A stretch of DNA of 34,602 nt from Occallatibacter sp. (GTDB lineage Bacteria > Acidobacteriota > Terriglobia > Terriglobales > Acidobacteriaceae), in NCBI GenBank assembly GCA_031296165.1, contig JARLGF010000154.1, positions 1 through 34,602 of the forward strand, given 5' to 3'. The notes under the pieces were generated by a model, which did not search any database, was not told the origin of the DNA, and saw only the letters and a list, made by a program, of their open reading frames with translations. Both the position numbers and the translations under genes were made by a program. This document shows positions 24,383 to 31,186 of this stretch, piece after piece; within the stretch, counting starts at the first letter, position 1; the number at the start of each line of letters is the position of its first letter.

Positions 24383-24664
24383 ATGAAAAACAAGCGCTAC
24401 GCCAGTGTGTGGGATGCCATTGAAAAGACTCCGGCGCAGGCTGAGAACCTGAAGCTGCGGTCCTCGCTGATGCTGGCTCTCAAGCGTCACATCGAACGCG
24501 AAGGATTGAGCCAGACCGAGGCGGCAAAGGTCTTCGGCGTGACTCAGCCGCGCGTATCCAACCTCATGCGCGGCAAGATCGAACTGTTCGGCCTGGATAT
24601 GCTGGTCAACATGCTCTCCGCAGCCGGGCTGCGCGTGACGTTGCAGGTGAAGAAGGCAGCGTAA
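24383..24664 (+). CDS. Second XRE-family protein (HigA2/HTH_37-like)
   Basis: 93 residues from ATG 24383 with GGGAG about 9 bases upstream; 16 bases after the first XRE gene. KNKRYASVWDAIEKTPAQAENLK at the N-terminus and the helix-turn-helix LSQTEAAKVFGVTQPRVSNLMRG (about 46-68), then LFGLDMLVNMLSAAGLRV, match the HTH_37 group, whose members are the usual antitoxins of Gp49-type toxins. It is clearly a different subfamily from the gene before it. One toxin with two antitoxin-like proteins is unusual; one may be a relic of another module or a dedicated regulator. It ends 75 bases before trpB. Confidence 0.88.
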   Translation: MKNKRYASVWDAIEKTPAQAENLKLRSSLMLALKRHIEREGLSQTEAAKVFGVTQPRVSNLMRGKIELFGLDMLVNMLSAAGLRVTLQVKKAA

Positions 24665-24739
24665 TATCAAAGCTCTGATGCACCTCCTAGTACACTAAGA
24701 AGTTCCCCAATTTCTCGGGCAGACCCGCAGGAGGCCTCC

Positions 24740-25948
24740 ATGGCATCAGTCATTGTTCCAGCAGTTCCCTCAGAATCGCGGCCGGGCCGCTTCGGCGTCT
24801 ACGGCGGACGGTACGTGCCGGAGACGCTGGTGGCGGCGCTGGACGAGCTGGAGCGCGAGTACAACCTGGCCAAGGCGGACCCGGCGTTTCAGGCGGAGCT
24901 GGCCGACCTGCTGCACAACTATGCGGGACGGCCTACGCCGCTCACCTTTTGCAATCGGCTGACCGAGCAGTTGGGCGGGGCCAAGATTTATCTGAAGCGC
25001 GAAGACCTGCTGCACACCGGAGCGCACAAGATCAATAATGCGCTGGGCCAGGGGTTGCTGGCCAAGCGGATGGGCAAGAAGCGCATTATTGCCGAGACCG
25101 GGGCTGGCCAGCACGGCGTGGCCACGGCTACCGTCTGCGCGCTGCTGGGCATGGAGTGCGTTGTCTACATGGGCGACGTGGACATGGCGCGGCAGGAGCT
25201 GAACGTGCTGCGCATGCGGCTGCTGGGCGCGGAGGTGCGCGGCGTCTCGTCGGGCTCGCAGACGCTGAAAGACGCCATCAGCGAGGCCATGCGCGACTGG
25301 GTCACCAACGTGCGGACGACTTACTATCTGCTGGGCAGCGCGCTGGGCGCGCATCCTTATCCGACGATGGTGCGGGACTTCCAGCGCGTCATCTCGATCG
25401 AGATGAAAGAGCAGATTCTGGAGAAGGAAGGCCGGCTGCCGAGTGCCGTGATTGCCTGCGTGGGCGGCGGGTCAAACGCCATTGGCGCGTTTTACGAGTT
25501 CATTCCCGACCGGCAGGTGCGTCTGATTGGCGTGGAGGCAGGCGGGCGCGGAACCGAGTTGGGCGAACATGCGGTACGCTTCCGCGGCGGAACGCCGGGA
25601 GTGCTGCAAGGGACCTATTCCTACGTGCTGCAGGATGAGAACGGGCAGATTGCGCTGACCCACTCGGTTTCAGCGGGACTGGATTATGCGTCGATTGGAC
25701 CGGAGCACGCGGCGCTGCACGATTCGGGACGCGCGGAGTACGTATCGTGTGACGATGCGGCGGCGCTGGATGCGGTGGTGAGGCTGGCGCGGACGGAGGG
25801 AATTTTGCCGGCTCTGGAAAGCGCGCACGCCGTGGCCGAGGCCCTGCGCATCGCTCCCGCGATGGCGGCCCATGACATACTGGTGGTGAACCTTTCCGGA
25901 CGCGGCGACAAGGATATGGGTATCCTGGCGCAGGAGTTGAAGCTGTAG
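24740..25948 (+). CDS. trpB: Tryptophan synthase beta chain
   Basis: 402 residues, ATG 24740 with AGGAGG about 5 bases upstream. Joins indole and serine to tryptophan with pyridoxal phosphate. [15 protein letters not shown] near the N-terminus, the PLP lysine K97 in [33 protein letters not shown], and the phosphate-binding [10 protein letters not shown] all match TrpB1. [12 protein letters not shown] and LSGRGDKDM close the protein. Its own strong ribosome site and the 75-base gap after the toxin module suggest it is not translationally coupled to the upstream genes. The partner trpA starts 210 bases downstream, beyond a repeat. Confidence 0.97.
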   Translation: MASVIVPAVPSESRPGRFGVYGGRYVPETLVAALDELEREYNLAKADPAFQAELADLLHNYAGRPTPLTFCNRLTEQLGGAKIYLKREDLLHTGAHKINNALGQGLLAKRMGKKRIIAETGAGQHGVATATVCALLGMECVVYMGDVDMARQELNVLRMRLLGAEVRGVSSGSQTLKDAISEAMRDWVTNVRTTYYLLGSALGAHPYPTMVRDFQRVISIEMKEQILEKEGRLPSAVIACVGGGSNAIGAFYEFIPDRQVRLIGVEAGGRGTELGEHAVRFRGGTPGVLQGTYSYVLQDENGQIALTHSVSAGLDYASIGPEHAALHDSGRAEYVSCDDAAALDAVVRLARTEGILPALESAHAVAEALRIAPAMAAHDILVVNLSGRGDKDMGILAQELKL

Positions 25949-25989
25949 GGAGCGTGAGGACTGCAGGGTTGGCGCGGGATACGGCGACA

Positions 25990-26125
25990 ACGAAAAGCAA
26001 CCACAGGTCCTTCGACTACGTTTGTCGCAAAGTACGCGCCAAACTCCGCTCAGATTTGTGGTGGGCCGATCGTTTGAGGTTCGTGGTTTCCCACCCTTTC
26101 GCCAGAAAAAAGGCGAAAGGATGGG
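25990..26125. repeat. Interspersed repeat in the trpB-trpA gap
   Basis: Non-coding sequence ending in a strong hairpin: CCCACCCTTTCGCC-AGAAAAAA-GGCGAAAGGATGGGG (9-bp perfect stem 26095-26103 / 26112-26120, extended by four more pairs). The same CCCACCCTTTC...GAAAGGATG pattern is at 18763-18800. The part CACAGGTCCTTCGACTACG resembles, from memory, a repeat often seen between acidobacterial genes. It separates trpB from trpA, which are normally adjacent. Confidence 0.6.
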
Positions 26126-26129
26126 GCAC

Positions 26130-26157
26130 GGGGCTTTGATTGCGGGGCTTTGATTGC
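26130..26157. repeat. Exact 14-base tandem duplication before trpA
   Basis: GGGGCTTTGATTGC occurs twice with no gap (26130-26143 and 26144-26157), one base before the ATG of trpA. It includes the region where a ribosome site should be and supplies only GGGG. Confidence 0.8.
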
Positions 26158-26158
26158 A

Positions 26159-26941
26159 ATGGCGATTCTGTTTGAACACAAACCGGGACTTGTGGTGTAT
26201 TTGACGGCTGGCGATCCGAGCCTGGAGGCTACGCGTGAGATTGCGATTGCAGCGATCGATGCGGGCGCGGCAGTGCTTGAACTGGGGGTGCCGTTCAGCG
26301 ATCCGCTGGCCGACGGCCCGGTGATTCAGCGCGCCATGGAGCGGGCGCTGGCGCACGGAACGCGGCTGGCGGACGTACTGAAGCTGGCAGGCGAAATTCG
26401 CGCGGCGCGACCCACGGCGGGTCTGGTGATTTTCAGCTATCTGAACCCGATTCTGCGCTATGGGCTGAGCAAGTTTGCCGACGATGCGGCGGCTGCTGGC
26501 GCGGATGGCGTGCTGGTGACCGACCTGATTGTGGAAGAGGCCGGCGAGTATCTGGCCGAGATGGAGCGGGTAAAGCTGGCGCCGGTTTTTCTGGCTGCGC
26601 CGACCAGTCCCGACCAGCGGCTTGAGGCCATTGCGACTCATTCAAAGGGTTTTGTGTATGCCATCTCCCGCGTGGGCATTACCGGCACGCAGCAGAGCCT
26701 GACCTCCGATGCGGCAGCGCTTGTGGCGCGCATCCGGCGATGGACCCGGCTGCCGGTAGCCGTGGGGTTCGGCATCTCGAATAGCGAACATGTGGCCCAG
26801 GTGGGGCAGTTTGCGGATGCCGCGGTGATCGGCAGCGCGATTGTGGAGTTGATTGAGAAGTCGACTCCCGAGACGGCGCCCGGCGCGGTGGCTCGATTTA
26901 TCAAGGGCCTGCACCTGCCTGAGGCGGCGCTGGCCCGGTAA
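26159..26941 (+). CDS. trpA: Tryptophan synthase alpha chain
   Basis: 260 residues from ATG 26159; TTG 26150 lies inside the duplicated 14-mer and is less likely. Cleaves indole-3-glycerol phosphate to indole for TrpB. The catalytic pair is E41 in VLELGVPFSDP and D52 in PLADGPVIQ, at the spacing of E. coli E49/D60. Other motifs: FSYLNPILRYG, DGVLVTDLIVEEAGEY, FLAAPTSPDQRL, YAISRVGITG and VAVGFGISNSEHV. The substrate loop LIVEEAGEY has V-E-E where the common form is P-x-E-E. No good ribosome site is visible because of the upstream duplication. Confidence 0.96.
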   Translation: MAILFEHKPGLVVYLTAGDPSLEATREIAIAAIDAGAAVLELGVPFSDPLADGPVIQRAMERALAHGTRLADVLKLAGEIRAARPTAGLVIFSYLNPILRYGLSKFADDAAAAGADGVLVTDLIVEEAGEYLAEMERVKLAPVFLAAPTSPDQRLEAIATHSKGFVYAISRVGITGTQQSLTSDAAALVARIRRWTRLPVAVGFGISNSEHVAQVGQFADAAVIGSAIVELIEKSTPETAPGAVARFIKGLHLPEAALAR

Positions 26942-27082
26942 CTACCCCCCCGGAGGCGGCCCGGCAAATCACACGGCTGGCCGCATGAATGGATTCAACT
27001 CTTGCCCTTATGCATCCGGTGCGGCAGATCTTCACCCAAGAGGACCGCATCCGGAAGCCGAGGGGCGCAACACGAGGATGAA

Positions 27083-27424
27083 ATGACCTTGGAAGAATTG
27101 CGAGAGAAGATCGATGTTCTGGACCGCCAACTCGTCGACTTGCTGAGCGAGAGGGCGCGCGCCGCGCAGATGGTGGGCTACCTGAAGGCCGCAACGGCGC
27201 TGCCTGTTTACGAGCCGGCGCGCGAAAAGGTGGTGTACGCCAACGTGCGCGCGGCCAACAAGGGCCCCCTGCCGGACATCGAACTGACGCATATCTACGA
27301 GCGCATCATCGACGTGATGCGAGCCCTGCAGAGGGACGAGTTGGCATCGGAGAGGAACGCCCAGGCGCAAACGCCGGGCATCGCCACTGGCGCACAGGCG
27401 CCCGAGACAGGGAAGAAGCAATGA
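27083..27424 (+). CDS. Chorismate mutase, AroQ type
   Basis: 113 residues from ATG 27083 with GAGG 6 bases upstream. Rearranges chorismate to prephenate for phenylalanine and tyrosine. LREKIDVLDRQLVDLLSERA is the AroQ helix 1 with its Arg and Asp, followed by AAQMVGYLKAATALPVYEPAREKVVYANV and IELTHIYERIIDVMRALQ. A Gln/Ala/Gly-rich tail (about 91-113) is not part of the fold. It overlaps the DAHP synthase gene by 4 bases (ATGA). In other bacteria these two activities are fused or form a complex in which the mutase mediates feedback inhibition; the tight coupling here suggests the same, which is inference. Confidence 0.93.
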   Translation: MTLEELREKIDVLDRQLVDLLSERARAAQMVGYLKAATALPVYEPAREKVVYANVRAANKGPLPDIELTHIYERIIDVMRALQRDELASERNAQAQTPGIATGAQAPETGKKQ

Positions 27425-28437
27425 TTGTCGCAATGCAGGAAAGAGCCACCGAAGAGCAGATCGATTCCGTAATCGACGCCTTGGTGGAAGCCGGAGTCAA
27501 TGTTCATCGAACTACCGGGTCGACGCAAACCATTCTGGCCGCCGTGGGTCCCACCGCCGGCCTGGATCTGACAAAGTTCGAGCTGCTGTCAGGCGTGCTT
27601 TATGTGCATCGCATCACTGCACCGTACAAGCTGGCCGGGCGCGCTTTCCGGCCGGAAGGCACCGTGGTGGAGTTTCCTAACGGCGCCAAGATCGGCGGCA
27701 ACCAGGTTGCCGTGATCGCCGGGCCGTGCGCCATTGAAAACCGTGACCAGATCTTCACCATTGCCGCTTGCGTCAAAGCCGCGGGAGCGGGTTTCCTGCG
27801 CGGAGGCGCCTTCAAGCCGCGCAGTTCGCCGTACGCTTTTCAGGGCCTGGGCATTCCCGGGCTGAAAATCATGCACGAGGCCGCGCAGGCGCACGATCTG
27901 CTCACAGTGACTGAAGTGATGGAGATTTCGCAGATCGAGCCCATGCTTCCCTATACCGACTGTTTTCAGGTGGGCGCGCGCAACATGCAGAACTTCAATC
28001 TGCTGCGCGAACTGGGCCAGGTGCGCAAGCCGGTGCTGCTGAAGCGCGGCATTGCTGCCACCATTGAAGAGCTGCTGCTGTCCAGCGAGTACATCATGTC
28101 CGGCGGCAACTACGACGTGATTCTGTGCGAGCGCGGCATCCGGACGTATGAAACTTCTACCCGCAACACCATGGACATCTCGGCAATTCCCGTGGTGCAC
28201 AAGCTCTCACATCTGCCTATCGTGGGCGACCCCTCGCATGGCACGGGCCGGCGCGACATGGTTCCGGCGATGGCCAAAGCAGCGGTGGCCGCGGGCGCGG
28301 ATGCGATTCTGGTGGAGATTCACCCCAACGCCGACAAAGCTGCCTCCGACGCGGCGCAGACCCTGTACCTGGAACAGTTTGAGCAACTGATGCGGGAGCT
28401 GCGCGTGGTAGCCGCGGCGGTTGGCCGGACGTTGTAA
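27421..28437 (+). CDS. aroF: 3-deoxy-7-phosphoheptulonate (DAHP) synthase, type I-beta
   Basis: 338 residues. Condenses PEP and erythrose 4-phosphate, the first step of the shikimate pathway. The N-terminal 70 residues (MIVAMQERATEEQIDSVIDA and on) form the ferredoxin-like regulatory domain typical of the I-beta class with N-terminal extension, where tyrosine or phenylalanine binds. The barrel has AGPCAIENRDQ, RGGAFKPRSSPYAFQGLG, LLTVTEVM, CFQVGARNMQN, PVLLKRG, VILCERGIRTYE, PIVGDPSHGTGRRDMV and LVEIHPNADKAASD, all normal, including the metal-binding Cys in GPCA. Translation is coupled to chorismate mutase by the ATGA overlap. Confidence 0.96.
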   Translation: MIVAMQERATEEQIDSVIDALVEAGVNVHRTTGSTQTILAAVGPTAGLDLTKFELLSGVLYVHRITAPYKLAGRAFRPEGTVVEFPNGAKIGGNQVAVIAGPCAIENRDQIFTIAACVKAAGAGFLRGGAFKPRSSPYAFQGLGIPGLKIMHEAAQAHDLLTVTEVMEISQIEPMLPYTDCFQVGARNMQNFNLLRELGQVRKPVLLKRGIAATIEELLLSSEYIMSGGNYDVILCERGIRTYETSTRNTMDISAIPVVHKLSHLPIVGDPSHGTGRRDMVPAMAKAAVAAGADAILVEIHPNADKAASDAAQTLYLEQFEQLMRELRVVAAAVGRTL

Positions 28438-28444
28438 GGTTGGT

Positions 28445-28527
28445 GAGAGCGCGTAGTTAGCGGTGTTCGCAAAGTCCAGCTCCGCTAACACGCGCGCAGC
28501 GCGGCTAACACCGCGAATACCGCTCTC
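28445..28527. repeat. Nested inverted repeats between aroF and tyrA
   Basis: Outer arms GAGAGCG (28445-28451) / CGCTCTC (28521-28527), middle arms GCGGTGTTCGC (28460-28470) / GCGAATACCGC (28513-28523, one mismatch), and GTTAGCGG (28456-28463) / CCGCTAAC (28482-28489). Such alternative pairings could form a strong RNA structure or be another palindromic repeat. Confidence 0.5.
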
Positions 28528-28557
28528 TTGAAAGCTGTTACAGCGAGGGACGCACGC

Positions 28558-29418
28558 ATGATCGAGCGCATCGCCATTCTGGGCACGGGCCTGCTGGGCA
28601 CATCGGTGGGCCTGGCGTTGCGTGCGGCGGGCTTTCGCGGTTCGATTGTGGGGTGGAACCGCAGTCCTGAAGGGGCGCAGGCCGCGCTTGAAATGGGCGC
28701 GGTGGACTCGATTGCCGCCGACCCCATGCAGGCCGCGCGGCAGAGCCAGGTGGTGTTGCTGGCTGTGCCCATCTACGCAACGCTGGACTTCATGGAGAAG
28801 CTGAGCGGCATCCTCGGCTCCGAGCACATGGTTACCGATGTAGGCAGCACCAAGCGGCTCATCTCCGAGGCCGCGGCCCGCCTGTTCAACACGCCGGCGC
28901 GCGCGGCGTTTCTTCCCGGCCATCCTATGGCGGGCAAGGAGCGGGGCGGGGCGGCGCTGGGCGACGCCAACCTGTTTCGCGGTGCCGTCTGGCTGTTCAC
29001 GGACGCCCCTGAAGCGCAACGTTCCCTGCACTCGGCGGCCTTGGTCAAGGGATGGCGGGAGTGGGTTGCGGCCATGGGCTCAAAGACCCTGGATCTGGAC
29101 CCGGCGCGCCACGATGAACTGGTGGCCTGGGTCAGTCATTTACCGCAGTTTGTATCCACAGCCCTGAGCGCGCTGCTTGAAGGCGAAGTCGGCGATGCGC
29201 CGGAACTGAAACTTGTGGGCGGCCGCGCGCTGCGCGAGATGACGCGCCTGGGAGCCAGCCCTTACTCCATGTGGCGCGATATCGCCTATACCAATACCGA
29301 GGCGGTTCAGGCGGCACTGCTTGCCCTGGAGCAAAGACTGGCGCATCTGCGTGAAAACCTGCGCACGCCTGAATTGCGAGATGAATTCGAGAAGGCGAAT
29401 CGCTTCCGGAGAGAGTAA
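28558..29418 (+). CDS. tyrA: Prephenate dehydrogenase
   Basis: 286 residues from ATG 28558 (GAGGG about 8 bases upstream); TTG 28528 is upstream but within the structured gap. Converts prephenate to 4-hydroxyphenylpyruvate for tyrosine with NAD(P). IAILGTGLLGTSVGLALR is the Rossmann motif, VVLLAVPIYATLDFME and VTDVGSTKRLISEAA follow, and LPGHPMAGKERGG and HDELVAWVSHLPQFVSTAL carry the substrate-binding and catalytic His residues. It is the last gene of the aromatic cluster. It is followed by the convergent PIN-domain gene 61 bases away. Confidence 0.94.
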   Translation: MIERIAILGTGLLGTSVGLALRAAGFRGSIVGWNRSPEGAQAALEMGAVDSIAADPMQAARQSQVVLLAVPIYATLDFMEKLSGILGSEHMVTDVGSTKRLISEAAARLFNTPARAAFLPGHPMAGKERGGAALGDANLFRGAVWLFTDAPEAQRSLHSAALVKGWREWVAAMGSKTLDLDPARHDELVAWVSHLPQFVSTALSALLEGEVGDAPELKLVGGRALREMTRLGASPYSMWRDIAYTNTEAVQAALLALEQRLAHLRENLRTPELRDEFEKANRFRRE

Positions 29419-29479
29419 AGCAATCCGGCGCTCAACCTTCTGAAAGATTCGCACCCTCACCCCAATAAATGCTCTTGTC

Positions 29480-29956
29480 TTACTCCGCTTCCTGCGCCGG
29501 TTCCACTGTTTCCTGCGCCGGGTCAAGAACTTTGAAGCCCTCGCTCCGGGCGGCTTCAAGCAACTGCGGCGAAGCAGAGACAATGACGATCTCCGTGGCC
29601 TGGAACATATCGCGGGCCACGGACGCAGTGGCCAGTTGCAGGGTATCGGGCCAGCGCAGGTGGGTACGGTCAAGGAGCTGGCGCGCCGCCTCAAGCACGG
29701 CTGGATTGAGCGGTTGCTGCACCATGCGCGTGGCTTCCATGCGCAGGCTGTCGAGTGCTGCGGCGGCATCTTCCGGCGTAATATCGCCGGCCCGCTCGCG
29801 CCGCCGGATCGCCGCGTAAACCTCAAGAGGCGTGGAGGCGGAGATGAGCTTGCGGTTGTCCTCGACGGCCTCCATCAGTTGGATCAGGGCATCGGTTCCT
29901 TGCTCCTGCACAAACAGCTTGGCAAAGGCCGTGGCTTCAAGGAAGTAGAAACTCAC
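29480..29956 (-). CDS. PIN-domain protein with altered active-site acids
   Basis: 158 residues from GTG 29956, overlapping the preceding gene's stop as GTGA. The fold matches VapC-type PIN nucleases: SFYFLEATAFAKLFVQEQGT at the start, TPLEVYAAIRRRERAG with E45, HLRWPDTLQLATASVARD with D104, and VIVSASPQLLEAARSEGFKVL at the end. The first Asp of the family is Glu here (E7) and the last Asp (in TAD) is Ser129. The middle two acids are kept. The family cuts RNA with Mg2+; loss of two acids raises doubt about activity. The tail QETVEPAQEAE is acidic. Encoded second, behind an unknown protein that would take the antitoxin position. Confidence 0.8.
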   Translation of the reverse strand: MSFYFLEATAFAKLFVQEQGTDALIQLMEAVEDNRKLISASTPLEVYAAIRRRERAGDITPEDAAAALDSLRMEATRMVQQPLNPAVLEAARQLLDRTHLRWPDTLQLATASVARDMFQATEIVIVSASPQLLEAARSEGFKVLDPAQETVEPAQEAE

Positions 29957-30672
29957 TCGTCCCCCCGTTCTTCTTCAATGGCCTCGGCAATGGACTCGCC
30001 ATGGAGAGCAACGGGATGGAATCGCTGGGCCTCCTCGGGAATGCCGGCCTCGGCGCGGTTGAGGCGAATGGTGGTGGTGGGATAAGCCGGAGTCTTGGGA
30101 TTGGCAATCTTGCTGGTATGCACGACGCCGCGCTGGATCGCCTCTGCCAGCACCGCCTGGCGGGAATCGGGATGCTGATTCCAGCGGTAGGCCTTGCGCG
30201 GCAAAAACGAGTCGCGGAACCACTTGAGGGCGATAAAGGCATGGCCCCCGCGCTCGGCTTCGGCCAGTGCTGCGCACAACTCATTCACGCGGGCGTCCAG
30301 GTCGGCGGGAATCATGGCGTCCTGGGCGTCGTCCTCCTCGGAGAACGCGTGGCTGTCGGGCGCGCGCTGTGAGCGGACGGCACGGGGTAAAGGTTCGCCG
30401 TCGCCGGTACGCTCAAAGTAAATGCGCACCTCGTCCTCTTCTGGCGACCAGACGTCGGCCATTGCATTGCGGCGCTTGCTGCGGCCGTTTTCGCTGCACA
30501 ACTCGACGATGGCCTGGTATCCGGCAGGCGCCAGAAAACGCAGAGCGCTCGTCAGGCCGGGGTCCTGGGAAAACGCCAGTTCGTTCAGAGCTTCTTCAAC
30601 GATTTCTTCCGCTTCGGGAATGCTGAGGTCGCTTACTTCTACGCTGCCGGGAGCAGCTTTTGCCGATTTCAT
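29953..30672 (-). CDS. Unknown protein, partner of the PIN-domain gene
   Basis: 239 residues from ATG 30672 (GGAG about 9 bases upstream); the frame extends 24 bases to GTG. I recognise no family. N-terminal part: acidic helix SIPEAEEIVEEALNELAFSQ and FLAPAGYQAIVELCSENG. The middle, ADVWSPEEDEVRIYFERTGD, is acidic; SEEDDAQDAMIPADLDARVN forms a flexible acidic linker. The C-terminal third, FIALKWFRDSFLPRKAYRWN and AEAIQRGVVHTSKIANPKTP, is basic and aromatic, followed by TTTIRLNRAE. The gene is 4-base coupled with the PIN gene. An antitoxin or RNA-recognition role is a guess from position. It is larger than usual VapB antitoxins (about 70-90 residues) and has no AbrB, RHH or Phd motif that I can see. 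Confidence 0.75.
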   Translation of the reverse strand: MKSAKAAPGSVEVSDLSIPEAEEIVEEALNELAFSQDPGLTSALRFLAPAGYQAIVELCSENGRSKRRNAMADVWSPEEDEVRIYFERTGDGEPLPRAVRSQRAPDSHAFSEEDDAQDAMIPADLDARVNELCAALAEAERGGHAFIALKWFRDSFLPRKAYRWNQHPDSRQAVLAEAIQRGVVHTSKIANPKTPAYPTTTIRLNRAEAGIPEEAQRFHPVALHGESIAEAIEEERGDE

Positions 30673-31174
30673 GTCTTTCTTCTCCATATATTGCACTATC
30701 GCCTGCGGGACGGCATCTTCTCCGGATGGCTATCTGGCCTGGTTCGGGAGTTGCTTTGCGCTGTACACCGCGGGCTAAAAACAACCTTGGTTCTAAAACT
30801 TCGACCTCTCCGCTCCGGCAGCCGCCGTTCGGTATTGGCCCATTCGGGCGTTGGTCAATTATGTTTTGTTGAGTGGTTCCGCTAACTCCGGTTTCTATCC
30901 GGCCAGTAAAAGGCGGCCTGGGTGTTTCTCGAATCAATGTAAGTCGGTCCATGGTATTTATTTGGCTATTACCTTATAAAAGCCATCAGCCGCTTTCTCT
31001 TCTACTCCGCCTGGTTTCGAGAAATACGCTTGCTCGCCGTAAAGCTATACAGCCCACAGTGTACTCGATATTTTTATCTTGCGCACTGCTGGACGGAATT
31101 AATTGTTACCGCGCAACACTAATTTCTGGAAAAAGTTGCGCGGCCGCCGCGCTAACATCGTGCGCTTGAGTTCG
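30673..31174. other. Intergenic region between the PIN module and the exported protein
   Basis: About 500 bases, divergent genes on both sides. It should hold both promoters. GC is lower than in genes, particularly 30840-31080. Several short frames have no ribosome site or motif. TTATAAAAG at about 30971-30980 is a possible -10 region. Nothing else is recognised. Confidence 0.4.
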
Positions 31175-31180
31175 TACAAT
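31152..31180 (+). promoter_or_regulatory. Promoter of the exported orphan gene, leaderless geometry
   Basis: CTAACA (31152-31157), 17 bases, TACAAT (31175-31180); the -10 box matches 5 of 6 and ends 6 bases before ATG 31187. Transcription would begin at or next to the start codon. No ribosome site is seen. Confidence 0.45.
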
Positions 31181-31186
31181 AGAAAT

